Positions 12,202 to 23,445 of a stretch of 64,000 nucleotides of DNA are shown in pieces. The position numbers and the translations under genes were made by a program. The number at the start of each line of letters is the position of its first letter. The first letter of the stretch is position 1. The notes beneath the pieces were generated by a model, which searched no databases, was not told the DNA's origin, and saw only the letters and a program-made list of their open reading frames with translations. The stretch is from Candolleomyces eurysporus (lineage: Eukaryota > Basidiomycota > Agaricomycetes > Agaricales > Psathyrellaceae): assembly GCA_027579435.1 (NCBI GenBank), contig JANBPK010000731.1, positions 81,030 through 145,029 on the forward strand. The letters are read 5' to 3'.

Positions 12202-15200
12202 ATGACCTCGAAATCAGTGTCAAAGAACGGTTAGTCTCGTCAACTATCTTGTCTTAGGTCGTGCTCAAACATTCCTCGTGGTCTCTTAGGAGGGTAAGCT
12301 CGCAGTAGTCTTTGTGTCATTCGCCTGACCCGTCGTATTTTTCCGGTTTCTATCAGAGGCGTTCAAGATTTCGACATAGGAAAGGTGAGTAGATCGAACC
12401 GTTCAGATGTCGATAGTGAAGGATTCTCATCCCATTGGTCCAATATCGCAGCTTAAGAGGCGCCTGGCCTTTGTGAGTATCGAAAGTGTCATCGACTCTC
12501 CATTCAAAATTTGATCTACTCCGAATAGACTCTGGGTTCGAGAAGAATCGATGAGCACGATCGTATAAGAATCGATAGGTATACGCTGTCGAATCCCTAT
12601 CTATCCTACTCCTAACTGGTGTCGGCAGGATATCATCTATGGTGACGGCTAAGCTGGGGCCTAGGGTATCAAGTCAAGACATCGATGTACGTTGCTCTTA
12701 AGGTCGCATGTCTACGCGTGACAGTAGACTGACTGCCTTTTAGAGGATCGCTGCAGATCTTGCGTCCCAGCTCGAAGTTTCTGACCTTTCGTTCGGGACG
12801 ATGGCTTCCAGAATCGAAATCGACTTGCTTTATAGGGAAACCCCGGACACATTCGTTCGCGCCATGCGAAGAGCTTCAATACTTTTGTGCGATCATTTTT
12901 ATGCCCTTACTCTGCGTTATAAGGACGAACTCGAAGGAATGATTGTGGGCGATAGGGACCTGCTGCTTTCTTAGTGAGTAGCATACTTATTAGTTCTAGT
13001 ATGGAATTCAACGGATCTAAATTCAGTACGTCCATCAAGTCGATGCGGCGCACCTATCTCCTCAAGAGCGAAGACGAGGTATTCGAGCGACCCCAACATA
13101 TGTTTCTTCGAGTGGCTCTGTTCATTCACGGTTCGGATCTAGAGGCGGTGGCTAATTGTTACAACATGATGTCCACCTTGTCTTACGTGCACGCTTCGCC
13201 AACCATGTACAACGCAGGCACCAAGAATCATCAGCTCAGTTCTTGTTTTTTGCTTCCGGCTGAACCTGAGCCAGACGATGTTTTTTTCAACCTTGGACAC
13301 TGTGGCGTCTATAAGTCGGGGAGGAGGAGACGTTGGGTTGGGATTTCATTTGGTACCTAGCAATGGGTTAGTATTCGAATTCGATCAATGGTGTCGCATT
13401 CTGATTCATCTTAACCAGTTCTAAGGTAGATGGAGTTACGAGGACGGGTCTTCTTCCCGTTCTCAGGGTTTTCGATGCAGCAGTAGATGTATTCGATCAC
13501 GATTGCAACAAGAAGCCAAGCGATATCTCGGCATGCATAGAACCCTGGCATGCGGATGTACTAGCTTTCGTTCGAATGAAAAGACACGAGGCTGTAGGAT
13601 CCGATCGCGTCAAGAAGCTGTTTCACGCTCTATGGGTGAACGATTTGTTGTCAGTATCATTTTTGTTTTCTATTTGCGACTTTCCACCGTCTTTTTACCA
13701 TCCACCTCTTCCCCGTATTATCCCGTCACTTGTCTTTTTTNGTTTATGTGCCACGCGCCTAAAACCTTGTCTTGCTAAGGACTTCTTATATCCGTGTTCT
13801 CTCGGCGCTTTATCGGTTTCCTCCCTTTGTTTCGTTTTTCCCTTCCCTTAACTTAGGTCTCGATCACTGTCCATCTTCCTCCCCCTTTATTCATTCATTA
13901 TGAAGTATTGCGATATCTTTCTCTGCATAACGCTCACTGCTAGTTTGGAACAGTATGAAGAGGGTAGAACTCGATCAAGCCTGGACACTTTTCTGTCCCA
14001 GTCGAGTGCCCCATCTGGTAGAACAGTGGGGGACCGCCTTTGAAGAGGAGTATGAACGTTTGGAACGAGAGGGAATCGGGAAAGAAACCATTCCTGCCAG
14101 AACACTATGGCGCGAGATCATTGACAGTATGATCGAGTGCGGAGGACCTTCTGTTCTATTCAAGGACGCCGTGAACGGTAAAATTTCACAGTGCTTGAGT
14201 GGTTGATAGCTTTTAATCCATTTCTACTAGATAAAAGCAATGAAAAGCAGCTGGGTACGATCACAGGTGGGAATATCTGTACAGAAATCGTTCAATACAC
14301 GAATATCAGTGAAACCGCGACGTGCACTATGGCTTCCCTTGTCTTGCCTTCCTTCGTGAAAGGATACCTTTGGTTCGATTTCAAGTCCATGGAGACCGTT
14401 GTACGGCATATGGTGTTCGCTCTCAACCGCGTATTAGTCAGAACGCGTCCTCCCACCTCTCAGGCGGACCGATCTACTTTCAAGAATCGCGCCATCGGGA
14501 TTGGAGTCCAGGGGTTGGCCGACGCGCTGGTGATGATGAACTTGCCCTTCGACTGTGAAGAGGCTTTGCGATTCAACGAGCAGTTGGCTGAATCCATTTA
14601 TTATGCCGCTGTTGACGAGAGTTGTAACCTCGTTCGAATTTTCGGAACCTACCCAAATTTCGAAGGGAGTCCATTTTCTCAAGGGATCCTTCAGCACGAC
14701 TTGTGGGAGAAGAACTCGAGCACGCTACACCACGACTGGAATGTCTTAAGGCAGAAGGTAACTAAGGGTATCTCAAACTCCCTTCTTACGGCATATATGC
14801 CCACTGCCGGTACCTCTTTAATAACGGGCGTATCCGAATCTGTCGAACCGTTCCATAGGTAAGTCGACGATGATCCAGCTGGCTCTTAAGTTTCAAGGTG
14901 GCTTGCTCATGTAACTTAGTTTGCTATGCACACGGAGGAATATTTCCAGCGAGTCAGTCATGGTGAACCGTCTCTTAATAAAGAAGCTGCAGGCTATCGG
15001 TGTCTGGTCAGATCGCATGAAGGACAGAATATTGGAACTAGGGGGTGAGTGTTCATGTATTCTGATCTTCCTCTCACCAGCATATCCCGTATATCATATT
15101 GCATGTATCTTCTTCGCCTTCTTGACCACGTTTGTTGTATCTTTCACCGCTCTATGTCCAATCCTTTCTAGGTTCGATCCAGAGCATTTGCGAAATTCCG

Positions 15201-15565
15201 GAGGAGATCAGAGTTCTCTTCAAAACCGCATGGGAGATGGATCCCAGCGTCCCCATTAAGATGGCAGCGGGCAGAGGGCCGTTCACGTGCCAAAGTCAAG
15301 CCCTCTCACTATATTTTGAAAAACCATCTGTGTCATCCGTCGTGAGCGAATCTAGTTGATTACTAGCCGCTGTGTTATAAGTCATTGACTCGAGCGGCAT
15401 TTTCTTCAGAGTCGCGCCCTCTACTTAGGATGGAGAATGGGTCTCAAGACCGGACTTTATCGTCTCAAAACCAAACCTCCATCTGGTGCTCTAGCTAAAT
15501 CACTCCCATTGCAGGGATGGACGACGATAGGCGAAGGGACCAAAGACGACCCTATCTGTATTTAG
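12202..15565 (+). CDS. Diverged ribonucleotide reductase class I large subunit (R1), 14 exons
   Basis: Exons: 12202-12229, 12290-12293 (4-base microexon), 12357-12384, 12452-12472, 12529-12578, 12629-12686, 12744-12973, 13000-13366, 13419-13649, 13954-14177, 14231-14858, 14920-15044, 15172-15341, 15410-15565. The total is 2320 bases; removing one T from the seven-T run near 13280 gives an open 772-residue protein. R1 enzymes reduce ribonucleotides to deoxyribonucleotides. Landmarks in order: a weak ATP cone; ERPQHMFLRVA; HASPTMYNAGT; QLSSCFL (redox Cys); LLPVLRVFDAA; CIEPWHADV; FMKRVELDQAWTL; GGNICTEI (thiyl Cys with Asn and Glu); TATCTMASLVLP (second redox Cys); MPTAGTSLITG; GLKTGLYRLKT. The usual radical-transfer Tyr-Tyr is Tyr-Arg, and the C-terminal Cys pair is absent (tail ends DDPICI). 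It is shorter than usual R1 proteins (about 850-890). It may be an inactive or repurposed paralogue. Confidence 0.85.
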
Positions 15566-16473
15566 TACCCTACATAAAGGAAAAGAGGACAAATGAACAT
15601 CTCCGTTAATGCCAACAATTGTAACTGTATTCTCCTGCCTTCGTTGTAAATATACTGGGTTTCAACATTTGGAAGCTTGTCGTGTACTAGTCTCTAACAT
15701 CAGTCTTTTTGTTGTCTATCTGCCATCATTGGTTGTTCGTTTCGACCTTGTTTTTCCTTTACTTTCACTTACGTTTTTNATTTTTTNCTTTTTTTTTTAT
15801 TTTTTTTTTATTTTTTTTNATTTTTCCTTTTCTCCACTTTTTNGTCTCTCGCCAGCNGGTAATTTTGCTCAAGTAGTAGCCCACCGATCATAGCAGTAAT
15901 TCTTTCATATAATCTGGTCGATAGACTTAATCTGCATCTGTCTCGCGTTCTTTGATGTCTCCGTCGCCCACCACGATGGGCTAATCGTTCACTGCTTGAT
16001 GTTTGATGTTCGGAAATAGTGACGACCTACAGACGTACACGATTTTCGACCGTGAAAAATCGCATGGGGAGGCTGCGCCATCCAAAGGAGCTCCACTGCG
16101 TTCAGATCATCCCCCTCTTTAGACGCCGCCACCTTACAGACGAACCTACTGATCGAGCGCTCGTAAACAAGTTCGATTTTTTTTTTTTCAGGCAGACAAT
16201 ATCATTGGATACGCAACGGAACAACATGATACTCAAGTCTTAACTAAGTGTACACATTGTATATTCTTCGATCTATTTCCTTTCCTTCTAGGCTAAGCGC
16301 TCTTCGTTTTGGCGACTTTCTTTCGCTGCGCTTCTACGTCTATAGCCTTGCGCTTAAGTCTCGTAACCGCCCCTTTGAAATCTGTGGCTTCAATGACGCG
16401 AGACCGTTTAATGTCTCCATTATCTCGGTCATAAAATAAGGGACACACGTATATCGTCAGTATCTCGAGTATA
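15566..16473. other. Intergenic with T-rich low-complexity tract
   Basis: From about 15776 to 15846 the plus strand is almost pure T with single A, C and N interruptions (several Ns). No coding signal is visible. The rest contains only short ORFs and a T-run near 16180, up to the 3' end of the minus-strand gene at 16474. Confidence 0.5.
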
Positions 16474-17965
16474 TTAGGCACGACGATGTGACCCACCGTT
16501 ATCCACACGTCTAGAGTCCCCAGTCTTCTCCACACGCAAACCGCTGTCAGGGTCGGCAATATGTCCGTTTCGGAGGTCTCTGCCAGATTCGTTGCATTTC
16601 TCGTCTTCTTCGTAAGCCGAGTCAGAGTTCCAAAGAGATCCATCGGCGTCTTCGTCCTCGCCTCGTCGAGTCTGTTCGTCTCTTTCGTCCGGATCGCGTT
16701 CGCCTTCCGCTTCTGGTTCCGGTCCTGTAGAAATATTCGCCCGGTTACAGTAAGTGGCTGCATACGAACGGAGATAGGTTACTACCCACGTTTGCCCATC
16801 TCTATCCGGTCGCCAACTTTAGGCATAGCAAAGTCCATGGGTTCCTCATCCGAAGGCAAGAAAGACGCTGCAGATGCGATTTGGCCGACTCTTATCATCT
16901 GAATGGGCCTGATTGCTGGTTGCCAGTAGCTCCTGCCTATGGAGAATGTCAATCTGAAAGTCATCTTTACTAGATCACCCCGTCGTAGGATAGGCGTGCC
17001 AGTCTTGTCAAGCTCGTTTAGCGTTCCTTCCTGCGCATCGTAGAATCGGACGCGATTAGGATTAGGTATCCAAGTTGTGTTTTTAGGGACGCATGCTTTG
17101 CTTATCCAAGGGTGTACCTGGTAAGGAGGTTCGAACTGTTCTTCTTTGGAATTGAAAGGAGAGCGAACAGCGAATATCTGGGAATTGACTACCAGTTTCG
17201 AGTTGCTCAGAATCCAAGAAGGACTCATCCATTGACTCCTCGGTACGTCGTTTGGGTTGAATTTGGGATAGTGCTCGGCCCAGTTCTCGATGACCTATCC
17301 GCCGGAAAGCCGATCTCAGTTCGATCGGAATCCACAATGCAATAATTGAGAAGGAGCTCGACGTGATATAGCAAAGAATAATATAATACAAATAAACATA
17401 AGAATAATAGTCAAAAATTTAACAAGGTGAACAAACGAGGTGAGAGGCAAAAAATAAAATAAAATAAAAACAAAATAAAAAAAATGTAAGGAAGATCGTG
17501 GCCGAATATAAGATATAAACACAATTAGGAATGAATCACCCACCGAGAGAGCTTTACCGACCGAACTATCCATCCGACAATCGTAAGCTACGGTAAGTTG
17601 TACCTGAGGTCCAGGTTCTGTTTTCCTGCAAGGCACGGCGTGTCCGAGGCTGCAATTAGTAAGGTACAATAGACTAGATAAGTAACTTACTTATTGTCCT
17701 CGTTGAGCCCCTCCGGCGTGCATTCTCCTTCAGGAACGTAATTGCCAGTATCAAGGGGGGATGTCCACTTGACGACGAAGGCGTGGGTCAAGACGACTTG
17801 CTTCGCCGTGTGGTAATCCAGGATCTGTCGCTCGGAAAACCTGTTTAACGAACGATCCCCCACACAGTTTACAAGAAAGAGAGGGAATACTTACAGTCCA
17901 GATCTGAGGCTGCTGTTTGGACTGCTGTAGAGCGTAGCGTCTCGAGCCCATACTAAGGGCTTGAG
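16474..17965 (-). CDS. Conserved fungal hypothetical with acidic C-terminal tail, 5' partial model
   Basis: Several minus-strand exons fit together. One starting at 17965 reads LKPLVWARDATLYSS. One after an acceptor near 17830 reads FSERQILDYHTAKQVVL and TPEGECTPEGLNEDNK. One around 17608-17530 reads TEPGPQVQLTVAYDCRMD. Exon 17294-16790 reads VIENWAEHYPKFNPNDVPRS and GDLVKMTFRLTFSIG, then QPAIRPIQMIRVGQI. The last exon, 16724-16474, encodes an 83-residue very acidic tail (PEPEAEGERDPDERDEQ...). The segment order resembles a group of hypothetical proteins I associate with mushroom genomes, of unknown function. The exact 5' end is not resolved; it must lie upstream of 17965. An intron near 17400-17500 is an A-rich simple-sequence stretch. 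Confidence 0.5.
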
Positions 17966-18288
17966 CTAAGTGGAGTAAAGGAGTCTCGCTGCTAGTAAGT
18001 CGTGTAGAGGACCAGTCCGGAACGTCTGAATAATGGAACATAGCTCTTTATACCGATCACGAGGGGATGATGGATGTTAGGAAGAAAAGATGGATCGATT
18101 CTCTCTTTTATAGTATCAGATAGTGGCAGTGCATCTGGTCAGTCAATAATCGGTCATCCGCGGAATACCGAGTGGCAGTGCCACAAATCTGCCTTGTGGC
18201 TGTGTCATTGATTCTCATCCCAACTAGAAAACTCAATCCCCCCGTTTCCTAATCTCTACGTGCAAACCTACAAAATACAGCTACAAGA

Positions 18289-19593
18289 ATGGGCCCGGTA
18301 ACAGGAATATTTCCTCCACTCCTCGTGCTCATAGCGAAGGCAGATAAAGCAGTCACATACCGCATCTTCGATCTCCTCAACCCAGTCGAAATAACTCTCT
18401 TTTCTTGCACTTGCGCGTTCGCCTTCGACGTTGTAGACATATATAGGCAGGACGCATGGAATATCAACACTTTCCTGCACCCTTGGTTCAAATCGGTGCC
18501 TCGATTCAGAGGGGCCTTGGCAAAGAGCGGTGCAGTCGTATCCGGCTCACAAGTTCTTCGTTTTTTTCAGCGAGAACCCCCCGAAACAAGATCAGACTTG
18601 GACGTGGTGACCAGGATAGCAGGTGCTCTTACGTTGAGCCTGGCGCTGATCAGAGAAGGTTACACGCAGGTTCCCAGGTCGAGTAGCGCCAAGACAGAAT
18701 ATCCCCTGCACTCCGAACTATTCGCGGTGACATCGCAGGCATCCTTTAAACGAGGGGGGAGGAAGACGGGTATTCTTCACTTGATGGACTTCGTCAAGAC
18801 CGACAAGAAACTCGCTGAGCTCGATTCCTCAGGATCGGCACTGAAAGTTCAAATAATAGTTGTTGCACAGGACCCTGTGGAGCACATATATATGTCGTAC
18901 CACTCCAGTAAGTACATCCTTGAGAATACATGTCTGATCGTCTATATCTGTGGTATCCTCTGACGACCGTTCCCTTCTTGACGCCTTATTTTATTTGGAT
19001 TCGACGGACCGCCTCTTACGCCCAAACCGCGACCAAAGCCGGCGTCATGAACTTCCTAACTCACAACGAAGCGGTTTCAATCTTTCCAAAGGCAACGATC
19101 CTTCATCGCACGTTCTACGTATGCAGCAAACAACCTCTAGAAGCAGAATGGAATCCTCCTTGGGCCGTGAAGTACAGAAATAGAGGATATAATATCGATC
19201 TCACCACGGTAGTTCCCAATCTCCCTGTAGGCTTTAGAAGGGTGGCAGATAAGTACTCGTGGATCATACCATTTGAAAGGGATCCCGGTCAGTGCCAATA
19301 CCTTTTTTGTCGCTACGTAGCCACGTTGACTCATCCATTCCTGTTTTCTTGCCCCGCGTCCTTCGTATGCGACCACACAATGTCAAAAAGCTGCATGCAA
19401 CCACATGGTTACCGAAGGACAAGAAACCAGTTACTACGAACCCAGGGATTTATCCGCTATGAGCTTCAATGTGGTATGGCTTCCAACGGACGCTACAGCA
19501 GCGCCGAGGAGACGCTACAGATTGATTATTATTGAAAGCGAAGTCTGGTTCTACCTGTGGCCATTCGTATTGGCTGAATGGGCGCCGCAGTAG
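18289..19593 (+). CDS. Nucleotidyltransferase-like fungal protein, 356 aa
   Basis: Three exons (18289-18907, 19039-19287, 19391-19593) join in phase and give 356 residues. Family landmarks in order are an F-box-like helical segment (LLNPVEITLFSCTCAFAF), then a conserved WF, then VVSGSQVLRFF and RSDLDVVT. These fit the Gly-Ser plus Asp-x-Asp signature of the nucleotidyltransferase fold and are intact here, unlike the paralogue at 10378-11835. After a variable region come GVMNFLTHNEAVSIFPKATI and YRNRGYNIDL, then GFRRVADKYSWIIPF, all typical of this large group of hypothetical proteins in mushroom genomes. Substrate and role are unknown. Catalytic ability is inference from the motif. The first intron, 131 bases, is long for this window. 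Confidence 0.65.
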
Positions 19594-20638
19594 CCCAGAT
19601 GGACCAAGAAAGATTCCCGTCCGTATCAAAGTAAACTCAAACTTCGTCTACAGTCTAAAGAGAAGTTCCAATCGCAATTTCACCCGAAAAACAAACTGAA
19701 TACGGATGGAAGAACGCCCATGCATCCATGTGATTCTCTGCATATTGTCCAAGAATCCCATTGTACCTTAGTCAGATTGGAAATGTAATTGGTCTGACTA
19801 TCCAATATAGGCCCTTGTTCTAAGAGCTTCTTACTGATTCTCAAACCAAGCGAGGCTAACTGTATACGTCGGATTTAGATGTATTCAGTCGGGAACTGAC
19901 TACAAGAACAGACGCATCAGAATCTTGAAGAATTCTTTGACCAGACTTATCATCGTATCATTCAACAGTCACCTCGAAACCTTTGTGCTGTTGAGCTCTC
20001 GAACCGCCGTCTTGCTTGACTGTTCAGCCCTCTCTCTTCTGCCAATCCGGTCTCGAGCCTGAATTTTCAACCCATTGATGGGCACGCATTTACACATTGA
20101 ATCCACTGACACGCGGAATTTTACGCACACGTCGATCCAAAATTACCGACATTTGGATTCACAGTAACTTTGAGTCACCGAAAAGCTTTACTAACCAAGT
20201 CAAGGTCCCAATAACCAGAGGCATAACACAGCCTCAAAGCCATCAACGGACATATGTGTCCGCCAAGATCGACAGAAGGTTGACTCGACCATGGACTTAC
20301 GGTCGTAAGAGGTTACACCACAAAGGTAGGCTTAGTCCGAGTCCATGAAGGCTCTTACTCAAAACGAGTCTTATAAAACGCCACGAAATTGTTTTTACCA
20401 CGGGCATAGACAACAGATTATAAAAGGTTAGCACTCTCTCCCAGTCCCAACTTCGATCCACAGACCCCAAGACGTGCATTTCCAGAAATCAACAGCAATC
20501 GAAGCTACATCAGAGAGTCTATGGAGACGAGGCCTATAGTTCCATCGAAGACGGTCGGCGATCTTCACAGGGTAAGTATCCATTTCATCCATCCCTTGGC
20601 CCCTCGCACTATCAGTAGCGATGTAGTTCACCGATCTG
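19594..20638. other. Intergenic, nothing seen
   Basis: Only short ORFs (up to 83 codons) with no motif and no splice-consistent extension. It probably contains the promoter of the MYND-finger gene at its right end. Confidence 0.4.
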
Positions 20639-22656
20639 TTGGGATCGAGACTGGAGTCAGAATGCATCAGTACCGAGGCCCTTGGAAACCTGGAATGTAG
20701 CTCTGAGCTCGCGTCCGAAGTTCAGTCCAGCATGGTCAACGCTTTCGTAGAATTCGCGTCAAAATATGTATACGAGAGTCCCGACTCTCTCAAAAAGTTG
20801 ATAGGAATATCCATGGACATGTGTGACAGGATTCCGATACCCATCCTTGTAGAAGGTTTCGAGAATAGACCTTCGCCAATATACGACATGAAATGCGTCC
20901 TTGACACTATATTCAAGATGATAGAAGACCCTACCTCTTTCTCGGAGGACGTTACTCAGATCTTAACACTAGCGAACTCAATAGTAGGAAAGCTGTATCA
21001 CGCAAGAAAGTCCCTGTTCGATGCGCCAGAAAACATTCGACTTCTAGCATCCATAGCCTTCAAACTTTGGTCGTGGGGAGGTGAAACCTTGGATCTCTAC
21101 TCACCGACCTCCGCCAACTGGAAACCCATAGGAGAGATGGCAATTGACTTGGTACTACCCGTTCTTTCAGATCCAGTCTGCTGTTCCTCTTTCCTGGAAT
21201 ACTGCTCGTCGGAAGGTCTATCAGGATGGTATTCCCTCACATCATGGACTTTAAGAAGAGCTGCCATCCTTGGACAATCTACCGACTCGACCACGGAAGA
21301 TATATACAAGCTTACTGTCATCTTTCAGGTCCTCTGCAAGGAATCCGAACAATTCGGTTCGTGGATAGGTATCGCAAAGCCTACACGGTTGTTGTCCAAA
21401 GCCCTATCACGCCATGACAGGGGATCAAAGGCTCACGTCGACACAGCATCGATACTGGCAGCGACTGTATACAGCACAACTATCGCATCTCTAACAGGAA
21501 GAGAGCTAAGGAGGAAGCTGACCTGTTTGCTTGGCTCCGGACTCCTTACAATCCTACGAGAGGTAGTACAGATGACGGACTCCAGTTCAACAAACAGAGA
21601 AGCAGACCAAGTTCGGTCGCTCTTAGACAGGGTCGTGACATTAATCCAGTTCACCCAATCTATACGTCCATTGAGAAGGGCGTCTTTGGCTCTAAGCACG
21701 ACTCCTCCCTACGACTTTCATCCCATCTGGACGTCGTTTGTCGGAACAATAAAAATCTTTGACGAAGGCTATACCAAGATCACCAGTCATGGCAAGTACG
21801 GTTTGTGCGACAACATGCAGGTGCGCCGCTCTAGCTTATCGATATGTAACAGCGACATTCAAAGCGCTATAAAGTGCGAAAAAGGTCCATCGAGGGTCAA
21901 ACAGTGCAGCAAATGCAAGCAGACCACATACTGCAGCGAAGGTTGTCGCTTAGACGACTGGCATAAAGTCCACTCCGGAGACTGCAAAAGATACCGCGAC
22001 GGATCGCTGGGTAAAAGTAAGCAGATAATACCGGTAACGAAGAGGTACGAGGTGTCTGACTTACTCCGCCAGACAAAATCTCACAGAGAAGAAAGCTATT
22101 CCTTCTACAAGGCTTAGCAAGGCTGGTAGCAGGAGGAATTACTTATACAACATCGTCAAGTACTTCAGCACCTCAGTCAAACAAACTTTCGATCCCCCTA
22201 GGACATCTCCCGATATTCAGGCTAGATATGATACCATGTCATTGTCTATCCTTCAAGTGCGAAGAGGTCTTGGAAAACTCTAAGCATACGAAACTATCTC
22301 ATCGTCTGACAGCCCTTCTCAAACTAGCAGCAGCCCGAGACGATCTAGCATTGGCAGCGTTATACATTCTTTCTGAAGAGGACGAAGCGAAGTATATCAC
22401 AACATCCGAAGACAAAGACGGCGCCCCGGGAACAGGCCCAGAAGAACGTAACAAGTGCTACTACATCGACATAGCTCCGAAAGAGACGGCCAAATATCCT
22501 GTGTTCGTCTTCGGTCTGTTCGCCAAAGGATCGGTTTCATCAAGAGATTCATGTATCTACAAACCTTTCAAGTCGGCAGAAGCAGGCCCCGAGATCGGTC
22601 TCGCTATGCAGGCAGAGATAGCGCCGACAACACGCTGCACTCTAATCGAAGTATGA
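20639..22656 (+). CDS. MYND zinc-finger protein, 654 aa
   Basis: Exon 20639-22033 and exon 22087-22656 are joined by a 53-base phase-0 intron (GTAACG ... CTCACAG, with a CTGAC branch site), for 654 residues. The MYND finger lies near residues 400-450: a Cys pair, then QCSKCKQTTYCSEGC and the closing His/Cys in HSGDC. MYND fingers bind proline-rich partners and zinc. Mushrooms have many MYND proteins with a long helical N-terminal part and a weakly conserved C-terminal tail, as here. The first half is alpha-helical without recognisable repeats. Without the intron the frame would end at 22117, which explains two apparent ORFs. Function is unknown; a regulatory or protein-interaction role is inferred from the finger only. 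Confidence 0.75.
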
Positions 22657-23445
22657 GAGATGATTAGATTGCTCTGTATCATACTTGCATGCAGTAGTAT
22701 ACATTTGAAACGAAAACTAAATGTCGTCATTTTAGATTAACAGAGGTATTTTGCCGAGGGTGCTTAAGGGGGTCCAAAAACGCAAATCCCACATCGCTCC
22801 CTGTAACTGACATAGGAGATGACACAGGGCCTTCCATTATGCTTGATAGAGTTCCGCCATCCACGTTGTAGATCAATCAACTGTTGCCAGTCGCTTTGAA
22901 TCACCGTTTTCCTCTCCGTTATCGCAACATTGCCCGGGACTCCAAGCACGGGCCCACAGGTGTCTTTGGCTTTGACTAGGGGACATTTATGTTGAGTGTG
23001 AGAGTAATGACACAAGTGCAAGGTGATATGGAGGGGTAAAGAGGGAACGGCATCTATAAGGACCAGGCTAAATGCCTCCGTCCTTGCTGTGCGCAGCATC
23101 GGCCACTCGCTACAAGTATAAAAAATATATATGTGAGACAGAGGGTAAGAATATATCTACCTAATATATCACCCCATTTTTTTTCGTTAATTAATTGAAA
23201 GGCCGGTCATGGATCGAATCGAAGCTAAGTCGGAGTGTCCAGGTCCGCCCGGATGGGCTATATACAAAGTCAAAGGGAAAATAAAAACGGGCGGTCAAGC
23301 TCAGCAAGCCGTAATTTTAGGAATTGACCCCAATTCAAGAAGTTTGACTTCAGGCGCCCATCGTCCTTTCGCCTATTAGTTACTCGTTCACTCGTAGGAC
23401 TGTCAACGGTGCATGGCTTAATGGACCCTAACCACCATAAATTGA
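22657..23445. other. Intergenic, one doubtful cysteine-containing minus ORF
   Basis: A 111-codon minus ORF at 22764-23099 contains several cysteines and histidines (HITLHLCHYSHTQHKC) but no family I know. It is not supported by splicing or a neighbour. The remainder holds nothing recognisable. Confidence 0.3.

Noticed and set aside
12202..15565. A viral origin (integrated large DNA virus) for the diverged ribonucleotide reductase.
   Set aside because: The gene has 14 exons with fungal-type introns, and its neighbours are fungal hypothetical genes with introns. No viral hallmark gene is visible. An old fungal paralogue is simpler.
22034..22117. A premature stop in the MYND-finger gene.
   Set aside because: A 53-base phase-0 intron with a good branch site and acceptor bridges the two open frames.
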